Origin: Phycisphaerales bacterium Planc_01 | Lineage (GTDB): Bacteria; Planctomycetota; Phycisphaerae; Sedimentisphaerales; Anaerobacaceae | Assembly: GCA_001603075.1 (NCBI GenBank) | Contig: LVBB01000048.1 | Location: forward strand, 1-64,000 | Direction: 5' to 3' | Length of the DNA stretch: 64,000 nucleotides | Shown: positions 17,477-25,866 of the stretch, piece by piece | How positions within the stretch are numbered: the stretch's first letter is position 1 | How the letters are laid out: each line of letters begins with the position of its first letter | The notes under the pieces: generated by a model | The model's input: only the letters and a program-made list of their open reading frames with translations | Told to the model about the DNA's origin: nothing | Databases searched by the model: none | Made by a program: the position numbers and the translations under genes

Positions 17477-18289
17477 ATGAAGAAGGTCGTTGTCATTCTG
17501 CTGCTGGCCCTGTGGGTCTGCACCCCAGGCTGCCGGAACCGTCTCGCGTACGTTTCGGAGAAACCGTTGATCGGCATCACGACGGTCTTCGACGAGAACC
17601 GTCAGGTCAGCGAGGTCCACATATCCTATGTGGAGGCAGTGCTCCGCAGCGGAGGCGTTCCGCTGGTCCTGCCGCCGATCGACAGCACCGAAGCCGTAGA
17701 TCGCTACGTCGAGGAGTTGGACGGCCTGGTGCTGGTCGGCGGGCGCGACATCCCGCCTTCGATGTACGGCCAGGAACCGCACGAGACGACCGAGGTCCTG
17801 CCTGAGCGACGGACCCAATTCGACAGCATGCTGATCGCTCGGTGGCTGGCCGGCGGAAAGCCGGTCCTGGGCGTATGCCTGGGTATGCAGTTCACCAATG
17901 TCGTCATGGGCGGCAGCATGATTCAGGACATCCCCTCGCTGGTTGGGGCCGACGTGAACCACAAGAAGGTCTATCACCGCGTAACGATCGCGCCCGACAG
18001 CACGCTGGCCAACCTCCTCGGCGCCGAGACGGCGATGGTCTACTCCTCGCACCATCAGGCGGTGGACCGCATCGGCAAAGGGCTCAGGGCGGTGGCGTAC
18101 GCCGCCGACGGCGTCGTGGAGGCCCTCGAACGAACCGACGGCGGTCCTGGCTTGTTTGTTCAATGGCACCCCGAGGCCATGACCGACAAAGACCCCGGTC
18201 ATACCAACGCAATTTACGGCTATCTCATCCACCTCGCCCGCGCCGGGCGACAAGCATCTCGCCCCGGATTCCCGCCTTCTCGGAGGTGA
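17477..18289 (+). CDS. lipoprotein class I glutamine amidotransferase-like gamma-glutamyl hydrolase (peptidase C26/PuuD-like)
   Basis: This 270-residue protein starts with a lipoprotein signal (LALWVCTPGC), predicting a lipid-anchored enzyme. The catalytic nucleophile lies in GVCLGMQ (Cys about 134) and the His-Glu pair in QWHPE (about 230), as in PuuD-type gamma-glutamyl-GABA hydrolases. Cytoplasmic PuuD proteins lack a lipobox, so the exported version is unusual. It lies 4 bp after the double dipeptidase and downstream of a glutamate-type symporter. It probably cleaves gamma-glutamyl amide bonds to release glutamate for uptake; the true substrate is inferred from context. The ribosome site GAGGTAGG overlaps the previous stop. 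Confidence 0.85.
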   Translation: MKKVVVILLLALWVCTPGCRNRLAYVSEKPLIGITTVFDENRQVSEVHISYVEAVLRSGGVPLVLPPIDSTEAVDRYVEELDGLVLVGGRDIPPSMYGQEPHETTEVLPERRTQFDSMLIARWLAGGKPVLGVCLGMQFTNVVMGGSMIQDIPSLVGADVNHKKVYHRVTIAPDSTLANLLGAETAMVYSSHHQAVDRIGKGLRAVAYAADGVVEALERTDGGPGLFVQWHPEAMTDKDPGHTNAIYGYLIHLARAGRQASRPGFPPSRR

Positions 18290-18307
18290 TTGACGAGCGG
18301 CAGACGC

Positions 18308-18335
18308 TTGCATTCCGTCGCGTGCATCGTACAAT
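18308..18335 (+). promoter_or_regulatory. candidate promoter for the 104-residue unknown gene
   Basis: TTGCAT (18308-18313), a 16-bp spacer and TACAAT (18330-18335). The leader to the ATG at 18416 would be about 75 nt. Confidence 0.45.
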
Positions 18336-18415
18336 GGGCGTAGTTGTACTTCGATGTGATATTGCTTCGATTCTTGGGCTGTCTGAGGGGAGCGTTACTT
18401 GGGCGGGCCGGAGCG

Positions 18416-18730
18416 ATGAAGCCGATCGAGGTCAAAGACAGAACGCACATCAAGCAGTTGCTCTATGCCGAGCACGTCTTCGCGATCAAGGGGGACCAGT
18501 TTCGTGGTTTCGGTGGGTTCCAGCTCTGGTGGTACGACCGGCACCGCGGCTGGTGCGACTCTTGCGATTCGCACTGGTCCGACCCTCGAAAGCATGTGAC
18601 ACATCACAGTCTCGACGAGGCCGCCAAGACCCTGTGGCATCACAGAAAGAGCCTCTACGTCCGCATCAAGCATGTCGATGAGGACCCGTGCATCCAGGCT
18701 CTGGAGCATCTGGAAGACGTCCGACGCTGA
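18416..18730 (+). CDS. small protein of unknown function
   Basis: The 104-residue product (MKPIEVKDRTHIKQLL...) has no signal peptide or membrane segment. It is rich in His, Trp and Asp, with a WCDSCDSHW cluster that might bind metal. The ATG at 18416 has GGAG just upstream; an in-frame start at 18344 would add a low-quality extension. It follows the scavenging operon but has its own candidate promoter, and it converges with a 7-bp gap on the prepilin-like gene. I do not recognise a family. Confidence 0.6.
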   Translation: MKPIEVKDRTHIKQLLYAEHVFAIKGDQFRGFGGFQLWWYDRHRGWCDSCDSHWSDPRKHVTHHSLDEAAKTLWHHRKSLYVRIKHVDEDPCIQALEHLEDVRR

Positions 18731-18737
18731 GGGCGCA

Positions 18738-19544
18738 TTACCGCAGGAATGGGAAGTCGGCCCGGCTGAGTTCCTGTCGGCGGAACTGCCGGTGCCAGCG
18801 CTGGTTCCACAGGGTCCAGAGCGGGACTTTGTGGGCCGAACCGTCGAGGAAGCAGGCCTGCGTCATGCGGTTGTGGCGTTCGAGGAAGGTGCGCCAGATC
18901 TGGGTGCCGCCTTGGCCGTCCACCGGAAAATCGCTGAAGACGACCAACGGTTGGCTCGGCAGGCGGTCGGTGTCGTGAGGTCGCACGTGCCAGTGGATGC
19001 AATCGGCGAAGACCGGGATGCCTTCGGTGTTTCGCTCGAACGCGTATTTCCAGTAGCGAGCGTCGTTCTCCACCGGATCGGTGATCCAGCGGTTCATGCC
19101 ATAACTGCCCCAGAAATCGCCCTTGGAGATAAAGTCTCGTGAGCTGGGGTCGGAGGCCTCGCGAGGCCGCCCCCACGCGTGATGGATGTCGCCGCGCATC
19201 TCGGTGCTCTCGAAATCGACCGAGGGCCTGCTTGCCGAGGGACAGGTGCGAACCTTGTCCACGTCCTGATAATACGGTCGGAGCATTTCCATCCAGTCGC
19301 CGGGTACGGTCTGCACGTCGCCGCCGAGCGGATAGGACTCCTTCCACAGGATGCCCTCGAACTCCGTGGCGTACTGGGCGGTGGCCAGCCCCCATTGCTT
19401 GAGATTGTGCAGGCAGACCACAGCTCGCGCCTGGTCTCTGGCCCTTTGCAGGGCCGGCATGAGGATGGCGATCAGCAAGGCGATGATCGCGACGACGACC
19501 AGCAGCTCGATCAAGGTGAAGCCACGTTTCCTGGCAACGTCCAT
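18738..19544 (-). CDS. type II secretion/pseudopilin-like protein with H-X9-DG motif
   Basis: The 268-residue product has a class III prepilin signal: a short basic leader, then [17 protein letters not shown], where a prepilin peptidase would cut after Gly and methylate Phe. Near the C-terminus [12 protein letters not shown] fits the H-X9-DG motif typical of very abundant planctomycete pseudopilin-like proteins. The ATG at 19544 places the basic residues correctly; a TTG 24 nt upstream would only lengthen the leader. It lies 92 bp downstream of a GspE/PilB-like ATPase on the same strand. Its role in a surface filament or secretion apparatus is inferred. Confidence 0.88.
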   Translation of the reverse strand: MDVARKRGFTLIELLVVVAIIALLIAILMPALQRARDQARAVVCLHNLKQWGLATAQYATEFEGILWKESYPLGGDVQTVPGDWMEMLRPYYQDVDKVRTCPSASRPSVDFESTEMRGDIHHAWGRPREASDPSSRDFISKGDFWGSYGMNRWITDPVENDARYWKYAFERNTEGIPVFADCIHWHVRPHDTDRLPSQPLVVFSDFPVDGQGGTQIWRTFLERHNRMTQACFLDGSAHKVPLWTLWNQRWHRQFRRQELSRADFPFLR

Positions 19545-19636
19545 GCACCAGACCCCCACAGGCGGCAATGCCTTCGGTCCGTACGTTCAGGCCGAGGGGG
19601 AGGTTTGGCAAAAGACCGTGCCGATCGCTCGTCGGG

Positions 19637-20908
19637 CTACCCGACCGGCGCCTCGACGGGCTGGATGTCGGGGGTCTGCCGGATGGGCTCTTCGCATCGC
19701 GTATAGGCATTGATGCGGAACAACTCTTCCATGGCGGTGGTGCCCGATGCGACCTTGGCCAGGCCGTCCTGGACCATCGACCGTACGCCTTTGGCCCGCA
19801 GGCTTTCGCTCAGTTCCTGGTGCGGAGCGCCGGAACTGATCAAGGCACCGAGCTCATCGTCGATGGGCGCCACTTCGAAGATTCCTGTGCGTCCCTTATA
19901 TCCGTACCAGCCGCATTCGGCACAACTGCCCGGATGCAGCAGTTCCTTCGGAGCGCTGACGCCGAATCGCGCAAACGTGTCCGTCTCGGTTTCGTCCAGC
20001 TCTCGCGGCTGGGCGCACTGGCCGCAGATCTGCCGCAGCAGGTTCTGGGCGATCACCATTCGCAGCGAACTGCCGATGATATGATACGGGACACCCAGAT
20101 AGTGCAGGGCGTCGACGGCGCCGGCCGCATCGCGGGCGTGGATCGTCCCCAGCACGAGACGGCCGGAGAGCGCGGCCCTGGCCGCCACGATGGCCGAGTC
20201 CTTGTCGCGAATCTCGCCGATCAGGATCAGGTCGGGGTCCATCCGCAGGATCGTGCGAAGCCCTTCGTGCATCGTCAGTCCGTGCTGCTCGTCCACCTCG
20301 ATCTGCTGGGCGTACGGCAGGCGGAACTCGACCGGATCCTCAATGGAATAGGTGGTCGTGGTACGCAGGTCCATCAGCGATGCCAGACCGTACATCGTGG
20401 TGGTCTTGCCCGATCCCGTCGGACCGGTGACCAGGACCAGGCCGCTGAGCGACCGGATTGTCGAAGCGATTCGCTCGCGATTGGCCGTGGAGAAGCCGAG
20501 GCCGGAAAGATCCCAGTTGTCGCGAGGCAGATTCAACAGCCGCAGATGGGCCGATTCGCGTGCGCGCACGGGCGTCAACGTCACGCGGATTTCCCACGTC
20601 GTGTCCTCGTCACGCCATTCAAGTTGCCCTTCGAGTGGTGCGAACGCGCGGACAACGCTTAGGCCGGAGGCGCTCTTGAGTTGGTTGAGCAGTCGGCGGC
20701 CATCCGTCGGCGAAAGCACGGCCTTCGGCGTGATCACGCCGTCGACGCGATGGACGACTCGCAGGCCGTCGTCCACGCAGTGCAGGTGCACGTCGGTGGC
20801 GTCGTCCATGATGGCGTTCCACACCAGGGTGTGCAGGAGGTCGGGGTAGGATGTTGCGTTGGTCTTTCTGCGATCCGTCACAGTACTGATTCCGCACGCT
20901 TGGGCCAT
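19637..20908 (-). CDS. GspE/PilB-family secretion ATPase, short form
   Basis: The 423-residue ATPase shows Walker A GPTGSGKTTT (about 162-171), an Asp box (TYSIEDPVE), Walker B LILIGEIRD (about 225) and a His box (GTIHARDA). A CGQC...CAEC zinc-binding tetracysteine follows (about 293 and 330). It powers pilus or type II secretion assembly at the inner membrane. It lacks the N-terminal MshEN/GspE-N region, so it is shorter than typical GspE (500-570 residues). The ATG at 20908 is preceded by GAAGGAG; an in-frame ATG at 21058 is possible but would add unstructured sequence. No GspF, GspD or PilT gene is nearby; only a prepilin-like gene follows. Confidence 0.88.
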   Translation of the reverse strand: MAQACGISTVTDRRKTNATSYPDLLHTLVWNAIMDDATDVHLHCVDDGLRVVHRVDGVITPKAVLSPTDGRRLLNQLKSASGLSVVRAFAPLEGQLEWRDEDTTWEIRVTLTPVRARESAHLRLLNLPRDNWDLSGLGFSTANRERIASTIRSLSGLVLVTGPTGSGKTTTMYGLASLMDLRTTTTYSIEDPVEFRLPYAQQIEVDEQHGLTMHEGLRTILRMDPDLILIGEIRDKDSAIVAARAALSGRLVLGTIHARDAAGAVDALHYLGVPYHIIGSSLRMVIAQNLLRQICGQCAQPRELDETETDTFARFGVSAPKELLHPGSCAECGWYGYKGRTGIFEVAPIDDELGALISSGAPHQELSESLRAKGVRSMVQDGLAKVASGTTAMEELFRINAYTRCEEPIRQTPDIQPVEAPVG

Positions 20909-21409
20909 GTCGGTTGCTCCTTCCACTGGGCCTGGGTCTGCCGTCGATCCTTCGGCCGTTCCTGGTCGCGGGCCGGACATGCACGAGACAGCCGGCCCGC
21001 CGTCCATGTCGGCGGCGGGGTGGGGCGTCTTAACTGATATTTTCGATACAGTCGTCAAATCGCCCCGAAGGGGCGTCGAGTGGGCCCGAGCGTTGCGCTT
21101 TTCATAGCCCCCGAGTCGGCAGCGTCCGATATCGTTGCGATCTCATCGCGAACCGACGGCCGCGTCCACCGGATGGTGCGAGCGGGTATGGGGCCGGGGC
21201 TCGCCGGCAGCAACAGGAATGGTGATTGCCGGGGCAAAAAAACTCTCGATATCGACCGATAATACGGCTGGAATGCGCACGGCTGTATGTCTTACCCAAA
21301 AAAGCTCACATGTCCACACGGATTCTATTTGGATTCGCTAAACTGCCCAGGTCCACATTGACGATGGGTATCTTTGTCCAAACACCCAGTTTGAAAGGAG
21401 ACACAGACA
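20909..21409. other. gene-poor interval between divergent GspE-like and PilZ genes
   Basis: This 501-bp interval holds the upstream regions of two divergent genes. I see no convincing coding frame, RNA gene or strong promoter. A small palindrome TCGATATCGA lies near 21245 and a GC-rich inverted repeat GCCGG...CCGGC near 21192-21210. The GspE-like frame remains open back to 21058. Confidence 0.5.
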
Positions 21410-21724
21410 ATGGAGACGTCAGTGGAACAACGCCGGGAGAGCCGGACGGATCTGTCGTGGCCGGTCAGTGTTTGGGTTCCTGACGCGAACCGTTTCTTCA
21501 ACGGTCGCAGCGCCAACATCAGCAAGGTGGGAGTCTTCATCACCGTTCCGATGACTACCCCGATTCGTCGGGGTTCCGTGGTGGAGTTGAACTTTCCGCG
21601 AACGGATGCCTTGGCCGAACAAAAGGGACAGTTTGCCCGGATCAAGAAGGGCCGTGTCGTCAGGATCGATCGCAAGGGAACGCTCGAAGCAGCGGTGATC
21701 GGCCTGGGCATCGCATTCGAATAG
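21410..21724 (+). CDS. PilZ domain protein
   Basis: The 104-residue protein is a single PilZ domain, a cyclic-di-GMP receptor fold. It has the RRESR arginine motif at residues 8-12 and the (D/N)xSxxG motif as NISKVG at about 34-39, followed by VF. The expected beta strands follow (GSVVELNF, GRVVRID, GLGIAF). AAAGGAG precedes the ATG. It diverges from the GspE-like gene, so it may link cyclic-di-GMP to that apparatus, but this is inference from proximity. A strong hairpin follows it. Confidence 0.85.
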   Translation: METSVEQRRESRTDLSWPVSVWVPDANRFFNGRSANISKVGVFITVPMTTPIRRGSVVELNFPRTDALAEQKGQFARIKKGRVVRIDRKGTLEAAVIGLGIAFE

Positions 21725-21796
21725 AGCCGGACGATTGGGTGTTCTCGACAGGAGGTCGGCGATCCCAATCGGGTTACTCGTCACCACGGGGCAATG

Positions 21797-21850
21797 AAAA
21801 AAGAACGTGAGGCGGATGTTTCTCCCGGAAACGTCCGCCTCGTTCGTTTT
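21797..21850. terminator. bidirectional intrinsic terminator
   Basis: GAACG-TG-AGGCGGATGTTTC (21803-21822) pairs with GAAACGTCCGCCT-CGTTC (21828-21845), with one 2-nt bulge. It is preceded by A-rich AAAAAA and followed by GTTTTC, so it could terminate the PilZ gene on the plus strand and the small membrane protein gene on the minus strand. Confidence 0.8.
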
Positions 21851-21913
21851 CTGCAATTCGCCGCGCAGAGGCACTGCATCGAGCGGTGAGGTGGGCTTGG
21901 GCCCATGCGGATA

Positions 21914-22165
21914 CTACAAGGCGACCGCGGCGAACGTCATGAGCAGACCCAACGTGGCGCTTGCCGTCGTCAGCTTGAGCCAGCGGCAATAGCGGGCGTA
22001 CTCCGGATGCTCATCCTCGAATTCATGGTAGAGATCGTCGAGGTCGGGGTCGCGCGGGCGCAGCCAGACCCGGACGCAGAGATGAGCGACCACCGATCCG
22101 AGGAAGAGCAGGCCGCCGAGAACGTACATGGCATGGGCCAGAATCTGCATGCGGCTATCATACAA
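21914..22165 (-). CDS. small two-helix membrane protein, unknown function
   Basis: The 83-residue product has two hydrophobic segments (AHAMYVLGGLLFLGSVVAHL and LTTASATLGLLMTFAAVAL) separated by a charged loop (RPRDPDLDDLYHEFEDEHPEY). GAGGG lies about 10 nt before the ATG; a second ATG five codons in is possible. No family is recognised. It diverges from the threonine aldolase gene and ends at the bidirectional hairpin. Confidence 0.55.
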   Translation of the reverse strand: MYDSRMQILAHAMYVLGGLLFLGSVVAHLCVRVWLRPRDPDLDDLYHEFEDEHPEYARYCRWLKLTTASATLGLLMTFAAVAL

Positions 22166-22219
22166 CTCGCCACCCTCGATCCAAAGCCAAAACTCCGCAC
22201 ACTCGAGTCGGTACGCTCA

Positions 22220-22248
22220 TTGACAGGCCGACGGCCGGCCGCTATGGT
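22220..22248 (+). promoter_or_regulatory. sigma-70 promoter for ltaE
   Basis: TTGACA (22220-22225), a 17-bp spacer and TATGGT (22243-22248), leaving a leader of about 55 nt before the ATG at 22311. Confidence 0.6.
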
Positions 22249-22310
22249 TCGTATTCCGACAACGAAACAGGAATCCCCATGGCCACGACTCCTGGTACAG
22301 GCGACCGAAG

Positions 22311-23351
22311 ATGAGAACGATTGATCTGCGAAGCGATACGGTGACGCTGCCGTCGCCCGAAATGAGGCAGGCCATTTGTCAGGCCGAGTTGGGCGACGAT
22401 GTGTTTGGCGAGGACCCGACGGTCGTGCGACTGGAGCGAAGGCTGGCTGCTCTCGTCGGCGCTGAAGCGGCGCTGTTGATGGCCAGCGGGACGATGGGCA
22501 ATCTGGTCTGCGTTCTGACGCACTGCGGCCGGGGCGATGAGGTGATCCTGGGCGACCAGTCCCATACGTTCTATTATGAGGCCGGCGGAATCAGTGCTCT
22601 CGGAGGCGTTCACCCGCACACGATAGCCAATCAGCACGACGGCACGTTGCGGCTGGAAGACATTCGTGCGGCGATCCGCCCGGACAACGTCCACTTCCCG
22701 CGTACCCGTCTGATCTGCCTGGAGAACACACACAATCGCTGCGGCGGCGCGGTCCTGTCTGCGGAGTACACCGACGCCGTCGCTTCCCTGGCCCGTGAGA
22801 ATGGCCTGGCCGTCCACCTCGACGGGGCGCGAATCTTCAATGCGGCGGTGGCTCTGGGCATCGACGTCAAGACGCTCACAAGAGGTGTCGATTCCATGAG
22901 CGTCTGCCTGTCCAAGGGCCTGGCGGCGCCGGTCGGCTCGGTGATCGGCGGTTCGCAGGCCTTTATCGACGAGGCCCGACGGGTTCGCAAGATGCTCGGC
23001 GGAGGCATGCGCCAGGCGGGGATCATCGCCGCCGCGGGTCTCGTCGCTCTCGATACGATGATCGACAGGATTCAGGACGATCACGCCCACGCCGCCCATT
23101 TGGCCAAGGGCATCGCGGGTCTGAATGGGCTTCACGTCGATGCCGCCGCCGTGCAGACCAACATTGTCTACTTCGATGTGGTTCGCGAGAGGCTGTCGGC
23201 CGAGACGCTCCTGTCGCGGCTGGCCGAGCGAGGCGTCAAGATGCTCTGCTCGGGGCCCGGCCGGATTCGAGCGGTTACCCACTACGGCGTTGACCGCGAC
23301 GACATCGACCGGACGCTTGCGGCGATGGCCGAGGCACTGGATGCATCCTGA
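22311..23351 (+). CDS. ltaE: low-specificity L-threonine aldolase
   Basis: This 346-residue PLP enzyme (aspartate aminotransferase fold) splits L-threonine or L-allo-threonine to glycine and acetaldehyde in the cytoplasm. Signatures are the N-terminal DLRSDTVTLPSPEM and GDDVFGEDP, the substrate-site ASGTMGN, HLDGARIFNAAV and the PLP-lysine segment SVCLSKGLAAPVGS. Length matches the family. It has its own promoter and ends 3 bp from the stop of the convergent nagA gene. Confidence 0.93.
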   Translation: MRTIDLRSDTVTLPSPEMRQAICQAELGDDVFGEDPTVVRLERRLAALVGAEAALLMASGTMGNLVCVLTHCGRGDEVILGDQSHTFYYEAGGISALGGVHPHTIANQHDGTLRLEDIRAAIRPDNVHFPRTRLICLENTHNRCGGAVLSAEYTDAVASLARENGLAVHLDGARIFNAAVALGIDVKTLTRGVDSMSVCLSKGLAAPVGSVIGGSQAFIDEARRVRKMLGGGMRQAGIIAAAGLVALDTMIDRIQDDHAHAAHLAKGIAGLNGLHVDAAAVQTNIVYFDVVRERLSAETLLSRLAERGVKMLCSGPGRIRAVTHYGVDRDDIDRTLAAMAEALDAS

Positions 23352-23354
23352 CGG

Positions 23355-24518
23355 TCAGTCTCCGCTGCTCTGGTAGACGACCCGACCGGCGACGACCGTT
23401 GTGTGGACCGACAGGTCTTCGTTGAGGAGGACGAGGTCCGCATCGTACCCGATCGCGATCGACCCGGTCTTCTTGTTGAGTCCGAGAACGGCAGCGGCGT
23501 TTTCCGTAACCGTGCGAATCGCGGTAGCCGTTGAGCAGCCGGTGAACTGGATCAGGCGAGCGAGGATTCGATTCAGACCCAGGGCGGTTCCGATCAGCGT
23601 GCCGTCCTTGTAGCGGGCGGCGCCATCGCGGGCCTCGTATGGGATGTCGTTGTACGTGTAGTGCCCGTCGGGAAGACCTAACGCCTGCATCCCATCGGTA
23701 ATGGTGACGAATCGGCCCGGGCCCACCGCCGCCCAGGCCAGCCTCACGACGGAGGGGTGGCTGTGCACGCCGTCGGCAATCACCTGGACCGTCACGTCGG
23801 GCCGTTCGAAGATGGCCGCCAGCGGGCCGGGGTCTCTGTGGTGCAGTGAGGGCATGGCGTTGAACAGGTGTGTCACATGGTTGATCCCCGCGTCGAATCC
23901 ACGAAGCGTCTCTTCGTAACTGGCGCTGGTGTGGCCCAGCGAGGCGACGACGCCGCGATCGACCAGCGCCCGGACGAGGTCGAGCCCCCCGGGCAGTTCC
24001 GGCGCGACCGTCATCATGGCAAGGCCGCCGCCGGTCCTTCTCAGGATCGCATCGAGGGCCGATGGACTCGGGTCTGTCAGGCAGTCGGGTTGAATCATCC
24101 CGCGTTTCTTCGGCGAGATGAAGGGGCCTTCGAGATGGGTGCCGAGCAATCGCGCGCCGCCAAGGTCTCGGCCGATGCACTCGGAGGCGACTTCCAGGTG
24201 GCGGTTGTCCTGGCCGGGCTTATAGACCGTCGTCGCCAGATAGGACGTGACACCGCTGCGGGCGCAGGTCTGCGCGATCGTTGCCAGCGCCTCCGGCGTG
24301 GCATCCAGGACATCGGCGCCGCCGGCGCCCTGAATGTGTACGTCGATGAACCCCGGCGCCAGGAGCCGGCCGCCGGCGTCCAGCACGCTCTCGGCCCTTG
24401 GCGCGGTCTCACCGCGGCCAAGCTGTTCGATGGTCCCGTCCCTGAGAAGGACCCAACCGTCCGCATTCGCCTGGGCCGAGTCATACAACCTGCAGTTGCT
24501 TATGAGAAGCGATGCCAT
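23355..24518 (-). CDS. nagA: N-acetylglucosamine-6-phosphate deacetylase
   Basis: The 387-residue amidohydrolase removes acetate from GlcNAc-6-phosphate in amino-sugar and cell-wall recycling. It shows the composite fold's PGFIDVHIQG, the metal/substrate residues in THLEGPF and SLGHTSA, NHVTHLFNAM and the catalytic Asp in ITDGMQALG. Metal site one reads HxQ rather than HxH, a variation found among NagA proteins. The ATG at 24518 is preceded by AGGGGCAGGACG; the open frame continues upstream, but only as antisense to the next gene. No nagB or transporter is adjacent. Confidence 0.93.
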   Translation of the reverse strand: MASLLISNCRLYDSAQANADGWVLLRDGTIEQLGRGETAPRAESVLDAGGRLLAPGFIDVHIQGAGGADVLDATPEALATIAQTCARSGVTSYLATTVYKPGQDNRHLEVASECIGRDLGGARLLGTHLEGPFISPKKRGMIQPDCLTDPSPSALDAILRRTGGGLAMMTVAPELPGGLDLVRALVDRGVVASLGHTSASYEETLRGFDAGINHVTHLFNAMPSLHHRDPGPLAAIFERPDVTVQVIADGVHSHPSVVRLAWAAVGPGRFVTITDGMQALGLPDGHYTYNDIPYEARDGAARYKDGTLIGTALGLNRILARLIQFTGCSTATAIRTVTENAAAVLGLNKKTGSIAIGYDADLVLLNEDLSVHTTVVAGRVVYQSSGD

Positions 24519-24613
24519 ATCGTCCTGCCCCTGTCCTTTTCTCGAACCGTCGCCATGGAAACCTGTTGCTTCCGCCCGTGCGTGGGCGAAATGCGAGCAT
24601 ACGACAGACAGAG

Positions 24614-24677
24614 ACAACCCGCAACCCCGCAGATTCGCCGGATCCCGCGACCGACGCGATTCGCGGTTGCGGGTTGT
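24614..24677. repeat. 13-bp inverted repeat between nagA and the amidohydrolase gene
   Basis: ACAACCCGCAACC (24614-24626) and GGTTGCGGGTTGT (24665-24677) are perfect inverted copies 38 bp apart in the divergent promoter region. The right arm overlaps the -35 box of the candidate plus-strand promoter. It could be an operator bound by a dimeric regulator or a REP-like element. Confidence 0.7.
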
Positions 24678-24702
24678 ACTCCCGTCACCGGACCGATAGG
24701 AT
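24674..24702 (+). promoter_or_regulatory. candidate promoter of the 24744-31391 operon
   Basis: TTGTAC (24674-24679), a 17-bp spacer and TAGGAT (24697-24702). The -35 box overlaps the right arm of the inverted repeat, which would suit repression. The match to consensus is moderate. Confidence 0.4.
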
Positions 24703-24743
24703 AGGCGAAAAGGGCCGTCATGCCACAGGTGAAAGGAGAAGCT

Positions 24744-25829
24744 ATGAAGCGTATCATCGTTTCCGCGTTGTTGCTTGCGTGCTGTGCGGCGGAATTTGTG
24801 TCGGCGTCGGAGACCTCCTCGCCCGAGACGCTGCTGTTGAAGGATTTTCGTCCTCGCTCCGTCTACCGGATTCCCGTGACAGAGATCGCCAAGGCCCGCT
24901 ATCCGGCGATCGACATGCACGCCCACGTGTATGCCAGGACGCCGGAGCAACTGGACCGCTGGGTGCAGGTCATGGATGAGCACGGGATCGCCAAGGCCGT
25001 CGTTCTGACAATGGCCGTGGGCAAGCAGTTTGACGATCTGTGCGCGCTGTATTCGAAGTATCCCGATCGCTTCGAGCTGTGGTGCGGGTTCGACTACACC
25101 GGCTACGATCAGCCCGGCTTCGGACCGGCGGCCGTGGCGGAGTTGCAGCGATGCTACGACATGGGCGCCCGAGGCGTCGGCGAGCTGGGCGACAAAGGCA
25201 AGGGCCTGTTCTACTGCCGGCCCACCAAGGCCTGGGGGATGCACCTGGACGATCCCCGCATGGACCCGCTGCTGATCAGGTGCGCCGAACTGAAGATGCC
25301 CATCAACATCCACGTGGCCGATCCGTACTGGATGTACGAGCCGATGGACGCCTACAACGACGGGCTGATGAACGCCTTCAAGTGGCGTCTCGACGATCAG
25401 CCCGACATCATCGGCCACGCCGGGATGATCGACATCCTCGAACGGGCCGTCAAGCGGCACCCGAAGACCACCTTCCTCGCCTGTCACTTTGCCAACTGCT
25501 CGTACGACCTGAACAGGCTGGCCAGACTGTTCGACGAGTATCCCAACCTCTATGCGGATATTTCCGCGCGTTTTGCCGAGACGGCGGCCATTCCTCGCTT
25601 CACGGCCAAGTTCTTCGAAGCGTACCAGGACCGGCTCGTCTACGGGACCGATATGACCTTCAGCCCGGAGGTGTACCGGATGTCGTTCCGCATCCTCGAG
25701 TCGGCGGATGAGCACTTCTACTACTGGCGGCTCTTCAGCTACCACTGGCCTCTTCATGGCCTGGCTCTGAGCGACCCGGTGCTCGAGAAGGTCTATCGAG
25801 GCAATGCGCTGAAGATCCTGCACCCATAG
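24744..25829 (+). CDS. exported amidohydrolase (amidohydrolase-2 / ACMSD-like family)
   Basis: The 361-residue protein has a signal peptide (MKRIIVSALLLACCAAEFVSA) followed by a TIM-barrel metal hydrolase/decarboxylase domain. The metal-binding HxH is in DMHAHVY (about 63), with GHAGMIDIL and LVYGTDMTF at the later metal-ligand positions. The family includes decarboxylases and hydrolases of diverse aromatic or lactone substrates, so no substrate is assigned. AAAGGAG precedes the ATG at 24744. It is first in a co-directional run with a propeller protein, a GH97 enzyme and an esterase fusion, with gaps of 22-37 bp. Confidence 0.82.
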   Translation: MKRIIVSALLLACCAAEFVSASETSSPETLLLKDFRPRSVYRIPVTEIAKARYPAIDMHAHVYARTPEQLDRWVQVMDEHGIAKAVVLTMAVGKQFDDLCALYSKYPDRFELWCGFDYTGYDQPGFGPAAVAELQRCYDMGARGVGELGDKGKGLFYCRPTKAWGMHLDDPRMDPLLIRCAELKMPINIHVADPYWMYEPMDAYNDGLMNAFKWRLDDQPDIIGHAGMIDILERAVKRHPKTTFLACHFANCSYDLNRLARLFDEYPNLYADISARFAETAAIPRFTAKFFEAYQDRLVYGTDMTFSPEVYRMSFRILESADEHFYYWRLFSYHWPLHGLALSDPVLEKVYRGNALKILHP

Positions 25830-25866
25830 CGGTGGGTGAAGAACGGGTGATGCTTCTGGGAGGAAT

